Below the pieces are notes generated by a model that did no database searches, was not told where the DNA came from, and saw nothing but the letters and a program-made list of their open reading frames with translations. The position numbers were made by a program, and so were the translations under genes. A DNA stretch of 64,000 bases from Apophysomyces variabilis (lineage: Eukaryota; Mucoromycota; Mucoromycetes; Mucorales; Mucoraceae), in contig MZZL01000133.1 of the NCBI GenBank assembly GCA_002749535.1, positions 1 to 64,000 of the forward strand. Reading direction: 5' to 3'. Shown here piece by piece: positions 42,701 to 53,442 of this stretch. How positions within the stretch are numbered: position 1 is the first letter of the stretch; the number at the start of each line of letters is the position of its first letter.

Positions 42701-45420
42701 GATCGGTCAGCAAGCAGCCGGTTGTAATGCCATAATGTAGAATATTTTCCTGTAACAAGAGCACGTTCAATATTGTTCCCACTTCCTCATAACTGCGCTC
42801 GCTCAAATCTTCCTTAGACAAAGGCAAAAAATCACGGTAAAACGATCGAAGGGATTCCGATAATTGGTTTTCAGTAATTTTTGTATCACTTTCCAGTAAT
42901 GGTTGATAGGATGAACAAGAGTGAATGGAAGGTGGCGAACCGTCTGACTTTTCTTCTTTCTCAAGTGTTGCAAGACATGTCGGATGGATAAACCGGTTAC
43001 ACGTTATGCATCGATAGCCTTGGTGTGACACTCCCCACAACGGCAGGTGACACACAGCACAGAGCATTAGAGTATATAAGTTGACAAGCTCAAATTGATG
43101 ACCATACACAATTGACGCCAGATGGTGCTGCCCATTGTCTGTGTTTCCGTTTTGTTGATTATGAACTGAGCGCGGGCTGGGAGGAATGGGGCAGAACTGT
43201 GGGGTGACCACTTTTTGGATATTGCCTTTTTTCACGTATAACATGATGTCCATACTTTGTTTCGCCAATTGGTAGGTGAAGCAATTATAGTGTGAATTTG
43301 TTTTGCAATGGTAGCATCGTAAGCCGTAACCTTTGATAGGCTTCAGGCATTCTCTGCAAACCGAGCTATTAATATCTTCATATACAACCGTCAATGGCGA
43401 TGATGAACCACCCGTCGCTTGGGCTGATGATTGACTACTTTCCGGATCTTCTGATTGGCTTTCCGAAAGTTTGGTAAACATATGTGGATACCATATATGA
43501 TGAATATCCACGAAATCTTCATCTTGCGACTCTGTCACGCCGGATTGACATTGGTGTGAAGGTGAATGTTGGATACCATTGCGGTATCTTCGGTTAATAC
43601 CAACGAGATTGAATGATGTACTGTTGCCGATCATCGATTCGTGCGAAGTTGGGCTGTTCTGATCACGCTCGCGCTGCCTTTCAGCTTCATATTCTTGACG
43701 TCTTCTGTTTCGCTCCAAAACCTCAACCTCATCTTGAAGGCCTAACTTCGGGAACGATTCAGCAATACTGACGTGTCCGAGACTATCACGGTAATAATGA
43801 AATAAAATCTGACAGGCGCGGTATTTCACTTCGGGTATGCTGTGTGATATTACATCAAGGAGATCAATGTAGAGATCAGGTTTTTGTTGGATCATGAATT
43901 GTAATGCTCGATGGAAATTGCTGATAGAATAGGTTTGACGAAGCATTGTGAACGTCAGATCTTCCTGGATGCCTGTCCGGTAAGGCGCTAGGTATGGATT
44001 GAGGTATTGTATCATAAAAAATAACAAAGGTGTGAACAGTGCAAAAGCATGTTGCGATTCAGTAGGGTGTTGATGGGTTGTGCTATTTGGACTGGTAGGT
44101 GAACGGTTTACGAGTGATAATCGCTTGGGCGTCGAGGGTTGTGTTACGGACAGACGGGTGTCAATGGTAAGGTGGGACGATCGGCCCACATGTCCAGACC
44201 CTGTCAAATCTGTCTCCTCTACAGGCGTCTGGATATTGATCTTTGGCGTGGCGCTATTCGTGTGTTGGTGTCGTGAGCTTTTCTTTGAATCTAGACACAT
44301 AGCTGATTAATGCCAATTATCCCTTTCTTTTTCTGATTATGTTACCCGCTTCATGTAACTCAAATGTATCTTGTTGCTGCGGTAATGCCGGCTGAATGTC
44401 GCCTGCTGGAATCTCGTTACACTTGATCAATTTTGGAAACAAGATGTCCAAGTGGAAAGATAATAGTTTCGCCGCCAGCACTTCCTCATTAAAGGATTGA
44501 AATGCTGGCAGCATCGTTGCGCCCAGGCTGTACAAGGCAGCCGCATCATCGCGAAAACGAGTAAGGAGCGTAGCTATGTCTAATACGACAGATTGCATTG
44601 TGTAAGGTGGTCGGGATGGTTTGGGATTAGCTGTCTTGTACAAACAATCATTCAGTACGAGATCATCAAGTAAGAGCAAGATTCTTTCAAATTCGTTCCG
44701 ACTATCTTTCTTCGGCGCCGCCGATTCAAATAGCGGAGTAGGTACGCCAGCATTGGATGACCGTGTCGGTGAACTCGGTCGTGACGAAGTGGGTGAATGA
44801 CTAGGTGAACGTCCACTAAAGCAAGGCTTTAGCGAGAACTTCCAAAAGTATTCAGGTCATAATTGATTTTCTTACTGTTGCATCAGTATCTGTTGGCCTA
44901 GTCCGGTTTGATGGCAAAGAATTAGAGCTGTTCGTAGTTGTATCAGCAGATCCAGGGTATCTTCATTCTCAAACTGATCAGATATGGTGATAGAACGTGC
45001 ATGCTCGCCCAGTCGGAGCATAGCGGGTGGGGGACGTTTCCGTTTACCAAGTTTGTGCAAGATGTGTCGAATCATGTTCCGAATTTCCTCCACCTTTGGT
45101 GATGCCGTTGGCCTTTCTCGGCGCAATGGCTGCTGCTCTACTTGGTGCTGGTCATCTGATATGGATGGTGTCTGTGCTATGTCAATGATAGTCGCGCCAG
45201 AACGTCCATTTAGATTACTGTACGGCATAGGAGCTGCTGCAAGCCAACAATTAGATGCTTCTTGGAGACGGCCAATTTTGGAAAACCTGAAGGCCGTCAC
45301 ACCCTTATGCTTTCGTTGAATATCCCTGTTCTGGCTATTGCGCTGACCTCGAGTGAGGAGTATCTTTTATCAACGTCCAACGTTGCTATTCTTTCTTCCC
45401 TATGAGAAAACGTTAGGTCA
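36713..45420 (-). CDS. Very large UNC79-like HEAT-type protein
   Basis: One minus-strand gene fills about 8.7 kb and should give well over 2,300 residues. Its biggest exon (about 44302-41527, over 900 codons) follows exons ending at 44876 and spanning 44815-44346. Many shorter exons continue to a stop at 36713. In animals UNC79 and UNC80 scaffold the NALCN sodium-leak channel; the related fungal channel is Cch1. The match rests on LDVISHSIPEVKYRACQILFHYY (UNC79 has a like helix pair ending in LFHYW), followed by two Cys/His pairs of zinc-binding type: CRECLKPIKGYGLRCYHCKT and CAVCHLPLWG...CITCNRFIHPTC. The rest is helical repeat-like sequence. The 5' end is unsettled: near 45310 the frame changes, with an open EERIATLDVDKRYSSLEV block just upstream. 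Family call is a considered inference, not certain. Confidence 0.6.
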
Positions 45421-45910
45421 GATCAGTCATGTAGTCCGATCCTCATTATCCCGATATCAATGATATTCGTCTCCATGTAATAAACCTGCCTATTCCCTGT
45501 TTATTTAGAAGACACAAAATCCAGTACCTAAGCTTGGCCAATGCTTTCCCTGGGTTACTGCCATGGATCAGCTAATTTTATTAACCGTTGCTATGGTAAT
45601 GACCAGGTTGGAAAAGCAGCAAAGCGATGTTTGTCCAGTCATCCAAAAACATATAGAGCTCATAGTAACATATCTTTGAGATAAAATTTTTATTATTTTG
45701 TTCAGAAATAAGACATACGATTCATTTAACGAACTAGCTCTAACTTAGTATCCGTTTCCATGCATTTTTGACCATCACTCAGTTCCCGAACGGCATTTTT
45801 TAATCCGATCCTCGCTGCGGACTTTATCAAGCAAGTCACTTGTGAGGGTGCGGATAAGCCCGTCTTCCCTCTCCCTCAAAGGCAAGCGTGGAATTTGTTC
45901 TTGATCAACT
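45421..45910. other. Divergent promoter region of the UNC79-like gene and SPT4
   Basis: About 490 bases between two divergently transcribed genes. It must hold both promoters and possibly a first exon of the UNC79-like gene that I could not place. No TATA box stands out for SPT4. Confidence 0.5.
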
Positions 45911-46454
45911 ATGGCTCAAGTGCCCACTGACAAGCGGCAACTCCGCGCTTGTCTTCTATGTTCTTTAGTCAAGGTTTTTTTGAACAATGCATAGCTGTGG
46001 CATTCTGATCTAAGGGATAATGTCTTTGTTAGAATGCGGCTCAATTCCGACAATCAGGTTGCGAAAATTGCGAAGATCTACTGCAGATGCGAGGTAGCAT
46101 GGATCGAGTAATGGAATGTACAAGCGCAAAATTTGAAGGGTAAGCGATGCAATAAATATTAGTACTTTTACGAGGAATTGTATGCGAGGCTATTACTGAA
46201 CTTCAATTTCTTTGTACAGCGTAATTTCAATGATGCAACCTCAGGATAGTTGGGTCGCCAGGTGGCAACGTGTCGGTAAGGGCTTTTTTCTTTTTTAAAT
46301 AATTACCATTTTACACTGCTTACTTTGAGCAGAAAAATTCACAAGAGGCGTTTACGCAATAAGAGTATACGGTCGGATACCGGAGGATGTTGAGGACGAC
46401 TTGGAACGACGAGGTGTATACTACCGACCTAGAGATGGTAGTGTTAAAGAATGA
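45911..46454 (+). CDS. SPT4: Transcription elongation factor SPT4
   Basis: Spt4 is the small zinc-binding partner of Spt5 in the DSIF complex, which clamps RNA polymerase II and supports elongation in the nucleus. Four exons (45911-45973, 46033-46139, 46220-46275, 46333-46454) join in phase to give 115 residues, the usual size for the family. The zinc site is formed by Cys14, Cys17, Cys31 and Cys34 (CLLC and CENC). Family motifs are [32 protein letters not shown] and [16 protein letters not shown]. The ATG at 45911 is the only one that gives the conserved N-terminus. The gene is divergent from the UNC79-like gene and converges with the zinc-finger gene downstream. Confidence 0.93.
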
Positions 46455-46663
46455 TTGTTTCTTTTTTTATCCGTTGGAGTCAAATAAAAAAAATTCAAAT
46501 GGAAACCGACCGGATGCATGGATGCGAGTCTTGTTAGAAGCTGATGCATGATATGAACCAATGAGATTCGTGAGCTTCTTTATTTTAAGGAAAGCAAAGC
46601 AAAAACGGATGGCCTATTAGTTTTGTAGTGATTTAAGCAAAAATAAGAGAAAAAGGAAGTGGG

Positions 46664-47611
46664 TTATGGTAAGGTGCTAGGAGGAGGTTGCTGCCACCCA
46701 AGCATGGAAGGAGGCACGGAGGGTGATTGTCCCTGGTGGTGTGGGTGAGATGAAATGAAGTCAACAAATGCAAAGGGTTGCTTATTCCCTGGAAAATTAG
46801 ATAACGGCTGATGAAGATATTTGGATCCGCGTCGTTCGTGCGTTTTCAGGTGCTGCGTCAGATTGTCTGACCGAGAAAACGTTTTCTGGCATCCAGCATA
46901 GGTACACTGGAAAGGTCGCTCCAGCGTGTGAATACGCATATGTCGTTTTAGATGTTCTAACCTTTTAAACCGCCTGAAGCAGTTAGGATGGCTGCAAATA
47001 TGCTGTTTCTCATCATCCGAATAGGATGAAGAAGGAGACAAGGTGCTTGTAGAGTCAGGGTAACCATTTGTGGAGCAGGAGAGTGGGTGATCCTCCATGA
47101 TCCAACCGCGATTCACTGCCGACGGAGGTGTGTTTGCTACCGATACAGGTGTTGGTGCTGCTGATGATGGTGCTGGTGCTGGTGCTGGCGCAGTTGGCTG
47201 CGCCGCTGTATATCTGTCCGGAACGTACGGATTTTGCTGTTCTTTCTGTTTTGTGTGTGTTCGATAGTGAGCATGGAAGTTGTCTGAACGACTAAACCGT
47301 TTCCCACAACCTGGATACGGGCAAACATGCGGTCGTTCTCCAGTATGGACAAGCATATGACGCTTGAGGTGCTCGAACCTCTTGAAGCTCCAGCCGCAGT
47401 GAGGATACGTACACGCGTGTTTGTTTTGCTTGGTTGGCTGCTTCTTTTGAGAAGGACTGGGTCGAAACCAGTATGGATTGTATTCGCCTGTAGTCACTAC
47501 CGAAGAGCGCCTATCGTCGTTCATTGGCGTATAGAGGTCCGTGTCGAGTGACAACTTTTTTTTGTAAGGTGGCGACGAAGGGGTTTGGCGGTTATAATTG
47601 AATGAATCCAT
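46664..47611 (-). CDS. Four-finger C2H2 transcription factor (Msn2/Com2-like)
   Basis: An intronless gene encodes 315 residues from the Met at 47611, or 322 from an upstream Met at 47632. It has two tandem pairs of C2H2 fingers. The first pair is at residues ~60-115 ([43 protein letters not shown]). The second is at ~205-260 ([29 protein letters not shown]). The finger contact residues F-K-R-x-E-H-L-K-R-H and F-S-R-S-D-N-L resemble yeast Msn2/4 and Com2, which bind AGGGG-type stress elements, so the protein is probably a nuclear DNA-binding regulator. An Ala/Pro-rich linker (residues ~130-160) separates the pairs. The target motif is an inference from finger similarity. Confidence 0.85.
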   Translation of the reverse strand: MDSFNYNRQTPSSPPYKKKLSLDTDLYTPMNDDRRSSVVTTGEYNPYWFRPSPSQKKQPTKQNKHACTYPHCGWSFKRFEHLKRHMLVHTGERPHVCPYPGCGKRFSRSDNFHAHYRTHTKQKEQQNPYVPDRYTAAQPTAPAPAPAPSSAAPTPVSVANTPPSAVNRGWIMEDHPLSCSTNGYPDSTSTLSPSSSYSDDEKQHICSHPNCFRRFKRLEHLKRHMRIHTLERPFQCTYAGCQKTFSRSDNLTQHLKTHERRGSKYLHQPLSNFPGNKQPFAFVDFISSHPHHQGQSPSVPPSMLGWQQPPPSTLP

Positions 47612-47632
47612 GTTGGAGAATAGAAAAAGCAC

Positions 47633-50329
47633 GATAGCAGAAAGAACAGGACTTTTTAAACCTTAACACAATGTGAGGTCTGGCTAAATATGGTTATATT
47701 GGCGAAAATCGACAATCTTTATAGGAAAAGGCTGTCTATGCTCCTTTCTTCTCCTGCATCATCGTCATCTTTTATCACGTTGAACACAGACATAATAACT
47801 GAAAAGAAAAGGTCTCCTTATATTTGCCATCCCCTGGAAAAACAAAAAAAAGTCAAAGATAATAAACAATTCATACAACCAACTATCGCCCTTTGGATCA
47901 ACTCCTTTCTGGGGTGATGCCTCCGTGAATTGACTGGTTTCTTGTCATTCTAGAAAGCAACACGGAAAGGACGATGCTGAAGAAGCAAAATAACAACAAA
48001 AAACGGATGGCAGAAAAATGAGTCTAATAATATACTATGTAGGGCTGTCATCTGGTATTTACCACATAGAACAGGGTGTACTTAGTATCTATCGAAGTTT
48101 GGAGATGCACTGTCTTTGGTAATCAGGGATGACTAGGGTATATGAAAAAAGCTGGTCTGATGCATCATAAAGCCCCTGGTTATTTTACAAAAGGACACAT
48201 CAAACCTGTGAAATTTATCTTTCTTTGTCCAGATCATGAGGAGATCAGAGTGTATGTTATGCCTCATGGGACTAAAAGCTATGCATGCTGCATCTGATGC
48301 ATTAACAACGCGAATCACTAGAAAAAAGTACGTCGTTGGTTTGCAAAATGAGCCATCGTATCCAACCAATGAAAATTATTCCTATGTCTATAAAGTATCC
48401 GATCGTTAGTGTAGAAGTACAGTGTTATCATTGTTTAAATTCGATCACTCAGAGGGGAAACCCTTAAATTATCTTTATTTTCTCGCGTTTACCTTAAAAA
48501 ACTAACACATCGTAAATGTATATACTTGTGTACTTTAACCTGCTTTTGCAGTAATAAGTTGGATGGAGAAAAAAAGACCCTCAAGACCAAAAGGATAGGA
48601 GGACTGTAATCTTTCTTTGCCTTATTACAAACAAGACCGGTGATCTTATTTCTTGATTGCTTTCTTAGTTCAATTAATTCTTTTGGCGGAAATTGTTTAT
48701 CCATAGTTGTTTTCATATATAGAGGCGCAGCTCATGTCAATTTTGTTCCTTTAAAGTTAGCATGCTGCAGAATCTCCCTCTAGAAGTTGAATACGTATGT
48801 AGAGCATGCATAGATCAATTTAATAGCGATGATTGATAATGGCATTTCACCTACAGTATCTACAACATAATGGGTCGACAAAGAAAAAAATTAAGACTAT
48901 AGTGCATTGCTGTTAAAGCAGAGTGCTTCTTTGGCTGAAGTAGACAGCAAATCAGTGTAGGGCTGTGTGTAACATCACAGAACCTAGTGATCAACAATAT
49001 GGATAAGTAGGTTAGCGTTCATTGGTAGTTTATCATAAACACAATATCAATCGCAACAGGGTGCACTTCCACTCCGTGGGAACTGCCGTTCCCAACTTAA
49101 AGTTGGAAAAACGATTAATTAGTGAACCTTGGTGTCATGTAGAAGTGCTCTGTCCCGCACAGACTACAACGACTTCAAAACAATTTATCTGTTGTACGGA
49201 ACCTCGTAAACTCTATCAAGCACTTGTAAGCATATTGCGCTGCTAATTGGTTAAATGTTTGGCATTTAGTTCTTAACCATCCTTTTCTTTTTAGATGGTC
49301 ATCAACATTTGGTTAACAGGCAACCAAAGTGATGACTGAGAAAGAGAGAAATGCGCCTTTTCTTCTCTGTTTGTTAATGTGGGTCTATTAATCAGTGCTT
49401 CCTCCACTAGCTTCATTATAATTTTTCGTTTATTAACAAGATCGCCAATCTATATTTGCGCCAAGTGACCCTACATGACGCAATGGCGTTATCACTAAAC
49501 TGTGCGGACAAGACCTGCTACCCACCCATGTCTTACAATGGGTGCTGAAGCTTTTCGCTTTTGAGCACAACATGTTCTCTACGTTTGCAAGTCGTTGAGG
49601 GAACCTTCCAATATGCAATCAAAGCAAGCTATGTCTTTCATGAGCAAGCGGAATAGATAACGAGCCTAGAAATGGATTGTTATTGGACGATTATGCAAAC
49701 ATTGTTGATGAACAGCAATGAACTCTGCCCAAAGCAACGCGATCTACTGATGAAAGGATGTCTTATGATTTTTAGCTATACATGATGTCGAAACGCTGGG
49801 AGTTCTCCAAGTCCATGTAGCGATAAAAAGTCCTTAACGGATATTTTCTACGCTTAACCTGCAACCAACTCATTTTCTTTTATTCCCGCGCCTTATTTAG
49901 AAAAAGAATAATAAAAGAAAGAAATAACAAAAGATGTATAGGTCAGAAATGGAAGGAGAGAGAGAGTGTTGAAAGCACGCAGTTATCGCTTTCAGTGACG
50001 ACTTTGTCCACTTTTATCAAGGGGCTTACCTCGGGCAGTTCTTCCCCACGTAATTTGAGTGCCCTTATGGCAAACTAGACGGCATTTGACATGCTGCCTA
50101 GTAATAATATCAAGAGAAGACCGGAGAAACAAACCATAGGTACTATTCTTACTGAATAATGTGTCAAACAACGTCCTAGTTTATCATAACACCGGTCAAA
50201 TAGTTTGGGAGAGGAGTGCCCGAGGGGAGTTCCCGTGGCAATTCCTTTACCAAGCCCTATGCCCGCCAGTAACCGACTGCATAGTCTTCATCTTCGCCAA
50301 ATAGGATGGACTTTTCACTATCGTAAAAT
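47633..50329. other. Gene-poor region
   Basis: About 2.7 kb with only short frames that carry no motif I can recognise. The region is AT-rich with many stops in all frames. It may contain old unrecognised repeats. I found no tRNA-like structure. Confidence 0.4.
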
Positions 50330-51230
50330 GAGGGGTTTCATTCCTCACTGATTTCATTGTTATCATACGGATTTTGTGCCCACTCGCACATTAGGTGCTT
50401 CGCTTCTTCGTAATCGCTGCAAACATAAGTAGATATATAGTCGTCATCCACGTCTTCTTTATATGGGGAGTAGATGACTGTGACAACATAAACTGTTTTA
50501 CCTGAGAGCATGTTTGAGCTCTCTTGATCTTGTGTCTCTTCAGTTCTCTATCGCTTTGACATCATAACAATATCAAAATTTTGCAGTAACCTACCATTTT
50601 GCCTCTGTCTTGGAGTTGTGATACAGTAATGCCTCGGCAATCTCAAGCATTCCGTTCTCGGTAAGAACATTAAAATCTTGCTGTCGCTTGGGTTATTTAA
50701 CCGATAAATAGTGTTTCGATTCTTATAAGTGTTTTTTGCAATTATGCAGGAAAGAAATTACTATTTCATGAATATTCAGTTTTTTATACGAGGACGAAAA
50801 TGCCACTGCTATCGATGAGAATGTCAGGCCCAGAAGCTATGGACTATATTTTACAAAAATTGGTAGGCCTGGGGTCGTTTTGAGAGCGAGTAGTTGGTTG
50901 CTTGCTGCTCCTTGTTCGTTTCGTATTCGTCGATCATCTCCTCAGGAACTGATGTACTGTTGTCACTGATTTCGATAGGGTATAATGGTGCTAGTTGATC
51001 AATATCTTCTTCAGATACATGTGATTTGTGAGTCGGCATGGATGGTGAGAATAATCGTTGATTTCTCCTTATGATTAAGGAACTTTAGAAATTCTCTAAA
51101 ACGATGTGCTGGCTTCATTTAAGGAGTGAAATTGTACTGCTTCTTGCCTTTCTTCTGATGGTGAAATAAGCAGCATTTCATCCTTGACGATTTCCATAGG
51201 GATGTCTGTAAATCAGGTTGCCGTTTCAGC
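50330..51230 (-). pseudogene. Unrecognised multi-exon gene or relic
   Basis: Minus-strand coding-like blocks occur in order. At ~51225-51110 is DIPMEIVKDEMLLISPSEER ending EASTSF. At 51039-50851 is a block starting MPTHKSHVSEEDIDQLAPLY. At ~50697-50595 is a block with PKRQQDFNVLTENGMLEIAE and LYHNSKTEAK, followed by a GTAGGT donor. At ~50530-50330 is a block with VVTVIYSPYKEDVDDDYIST and YEEAKHLMCEWAQNPYDNN before a stop. The introns between the last blocks cannot be joined in one frame with the AG sites available, so this is either a decayed gene or one whose splice sites I misread. No domain is recognised and no function is assigned. Confidence 0.3.
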
Positions 51231-51364
51231 TAGGCTTTGGCTGATGTGAAACGGTAGCAGAAGAGCAGATGGAATCGAACATATTATCAGAAAGCTGGAG
51301 TTAAGCAGCTGTTCGGTACCTTGATTGCCGGTGCTATGATGAAAACGGAAAGAACCAAATTGTA

Positions 51365-51664
51365 ATGGAGACTTCAGGTGCTCTGGCAACTGAAAAAATG
51401 GAGCACGCGCTGAACGATGCCATCAAAAACATGCATAACTTCATCGCGTTGTTGGAAGCAGTGATCAGACGAAACCAATATGCTCGGTTCACCACAATTG
51501 CAAAGGGCCGCATGTTTTCAATGCAGCTAGTTCGTACGACATTGACACTTTCGACCACCCGCCTGGATCCAGATAGCCCTGGCAAATATATTGTACAACA
51601 GCACCACTCTATCGAATTACTTCAAGCCTCCTTAATTTCACTCCGGACAATTTCAGTACTTTGA
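51365..51664 (+). CDS. Uncharacterised 99-residue frame
   Basis: An open frame starts METSGALATEKMEHALNDAI and continues through KNMHNFIALLEAVIRRNQYA and TTLTLSTTRLDPDSPGKYIV. Codon pattern and lack of low complexity make it look like real or recently real coding sequence, probably helical. The upstream frame is interrupted by a TAA just before the ATG. I recognise no domain. It could be a fragment of a repeated Mucorales gene or of the relic next to it on the other strand. Confidence 0.3.
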   Translation: METSGALATEKMEHALNDAIKNMHNFIALLEAVIRRNQYARFTTIAKGRMFSMQLVRTTLTLSTTRLDPDSPGKYIVQQHHSIELLQASLISLRTISVL

Positions 51665-52504
51665 CAAGTTCAAGTGCTTTGCAGAAACGAAGGTAAAGTG
51701 GCAAGACATGTTTTTGTATTGGCTAACATTCCCATTCACTCACAACTTTCTGTAACTTCAAGCTCTCTAGAGAAACAGAAGCCTTGAAATTAGAGGGAGG
51801 TTACTATAGTGGGCTGCCACATCCTCTACCACAATCCCAGAATTTCTTAGCTTGGCTCCACTTGGCCAGCTAATAGCTCAACCCTATGCCCTTTACAATA
51901 GATGCCTTCTCTCGTTGCCTCTGCCTTTTTTCCCTGCTGCCCCGTCAGGATCTTTTCATTTCTCCATCTAATTGATCACTCTCGGACAAATATGCGATAT
52001 CTTTGTTCCGTGTCCATTCGATATGTTAAATAAACTTATTTTCAAACTCTGGTGGGCTGCCTCTATCCATAACGCTGCTACTCCACATTCAAGAATTTTG
52101 AGCGTATCTTCAATGGCTCGTTGTATTTTCTTTAAGAATTGCTACAGACACTCTATTTCCGAAAGATAGAATCGCAGCTAGCAAATCCACTTGCGCTTAT
52201 GGAAAATAAGCCTTTTCTGAAGTCAAAAAAGCACTTTATATTAGCGTAAAATAGTGTTCAACAAACAGCAATAAAAACTCGCTTCATCATCCCAAATCAG
52301 CAAAACTGCTTTCAAAGTCCGGAATGAATTTTGTGTGTGCGTGCGCTCCGTGCTCCCGCTCCTTGTGACTTGTGATGGGATGGGAAAGCTCGGAGATTTT
52401 CTTAACCGAAGCTCAAAACGCAAAGCCAGAGACAGGAAAAAGAAGGACGCCCTTTTCCCGTCGGCAAAGATATAACTTCGGTTTCACCCTCCCCACTCTG
52501 CATA
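51665..52504. other. Intergenic region upstream of acireductone dioxygenase
   Basis: About 840 bases without a recognised gene. The final 60 bases before the ATG at 52505 are pyrimidine-rich (CCCTTTTCCCGTC...CACCCTCCCCACTC), typical of a fungal promoter. Confidence 0.45.
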
Positions 52505-53335
52505 ATGAAAGCTTACCTCTATGACAACACGGATCTCGACCAACGCGAATTGCACGACAGTGGCATCGCCAAGTCCGTGGAAGAATTAAGCCAACTAGGC
52601 GTCTTATACTGGCGCTTTGACGGTCCCGATGCCTTGGACAAAATCAACCAACTGGCCCTTGAACGAAAATACAAGAACAGAGATGAGGTAAGTACAACCC
52701 TGCCCCACCCTTTGTCCACAGGACATAGGTCTATGTCTACCTATTCTTTATTAAGAAGGGAAATGGTAACACTTTTGCCCGAAAATAACAGATCGTTGTA
52801 TCGCCTGAAGCCATGGGTGAAATCTACGAAACAAAAGTCAAATCGTTTTTTGCAGAGTAAAGTAGCCAACCAGCTTCATAATAATCGATTTTATGCTCAA
52901 CTGGAAACATTATCAGGCATCTCCACGAGGATGAAGAGATCCGTTTCATTCTAGATGGCTCAGGTTTCTTTGATGTACGCGATAAAAACGATGCCTGGAT
53001 TCGCATCTACATGGAAAAAGGCGATATGATTATCTTGGTAAGCAAAGAAAACCTTGTCTTTTTTTTTTCTTAGTTTCTCTGACTGATGAGAATAGCCTGC
53101 TGGCATTTATCATCGTTTCACAACGGATACCAAAAACTATATCAAGGCAATGCGTCTGTTCAAGGAAGATCCTCAATGGACTCCCATTAACCGTAAGTAA
53201 AGGGAAAAAAAAAGAAACAACCAGCATGTATCGGTAACGTTCGTCTGATTTTTGTATGTTATCAAAGGTCCCTTGGCTGACGACAATAAGTACCGCGCCG
53301 AGTACCTGAAGGAATTTAACATTACTGCTCATTAA
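52505..53335 (+). CDS. ADI1: Acireductone dioxygenase (methionine salvage)
   Basis: This metal-dependent cupin dioxygenase converts the acireductone of the methionine salvage pathway to the keto acid precursor of methionine, with iron as the usual productive metal. Five exons (52505-52687, 52792-52856, 52917-53037, 53096-53192, 53268-53335) join in phase to give 177 residues, the normal size. The metal ligands are His84 and His86 (HLHEDEE), Glu90, and the His of AGIYHRF. The N-terminal KAYLYDN and the cupin strands [15 protein letters not shown] and [17 protein letters not shown] are diagnostic. The gene converges with VPS35, with 107 bases between the stops. It is likely cytosolic and nuclear, as in other fungi. 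Confidence 0.93.
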
Positions 53336-53442
53336 AAATGCCAAAATCTATTCTTCGCGGATATATTGGCTATAACTGGAGTCATGTTATCCACAAATCA
53401 CGCCATTCAGCTGATCTACATTGAAATTGATGATTTGTGTTC

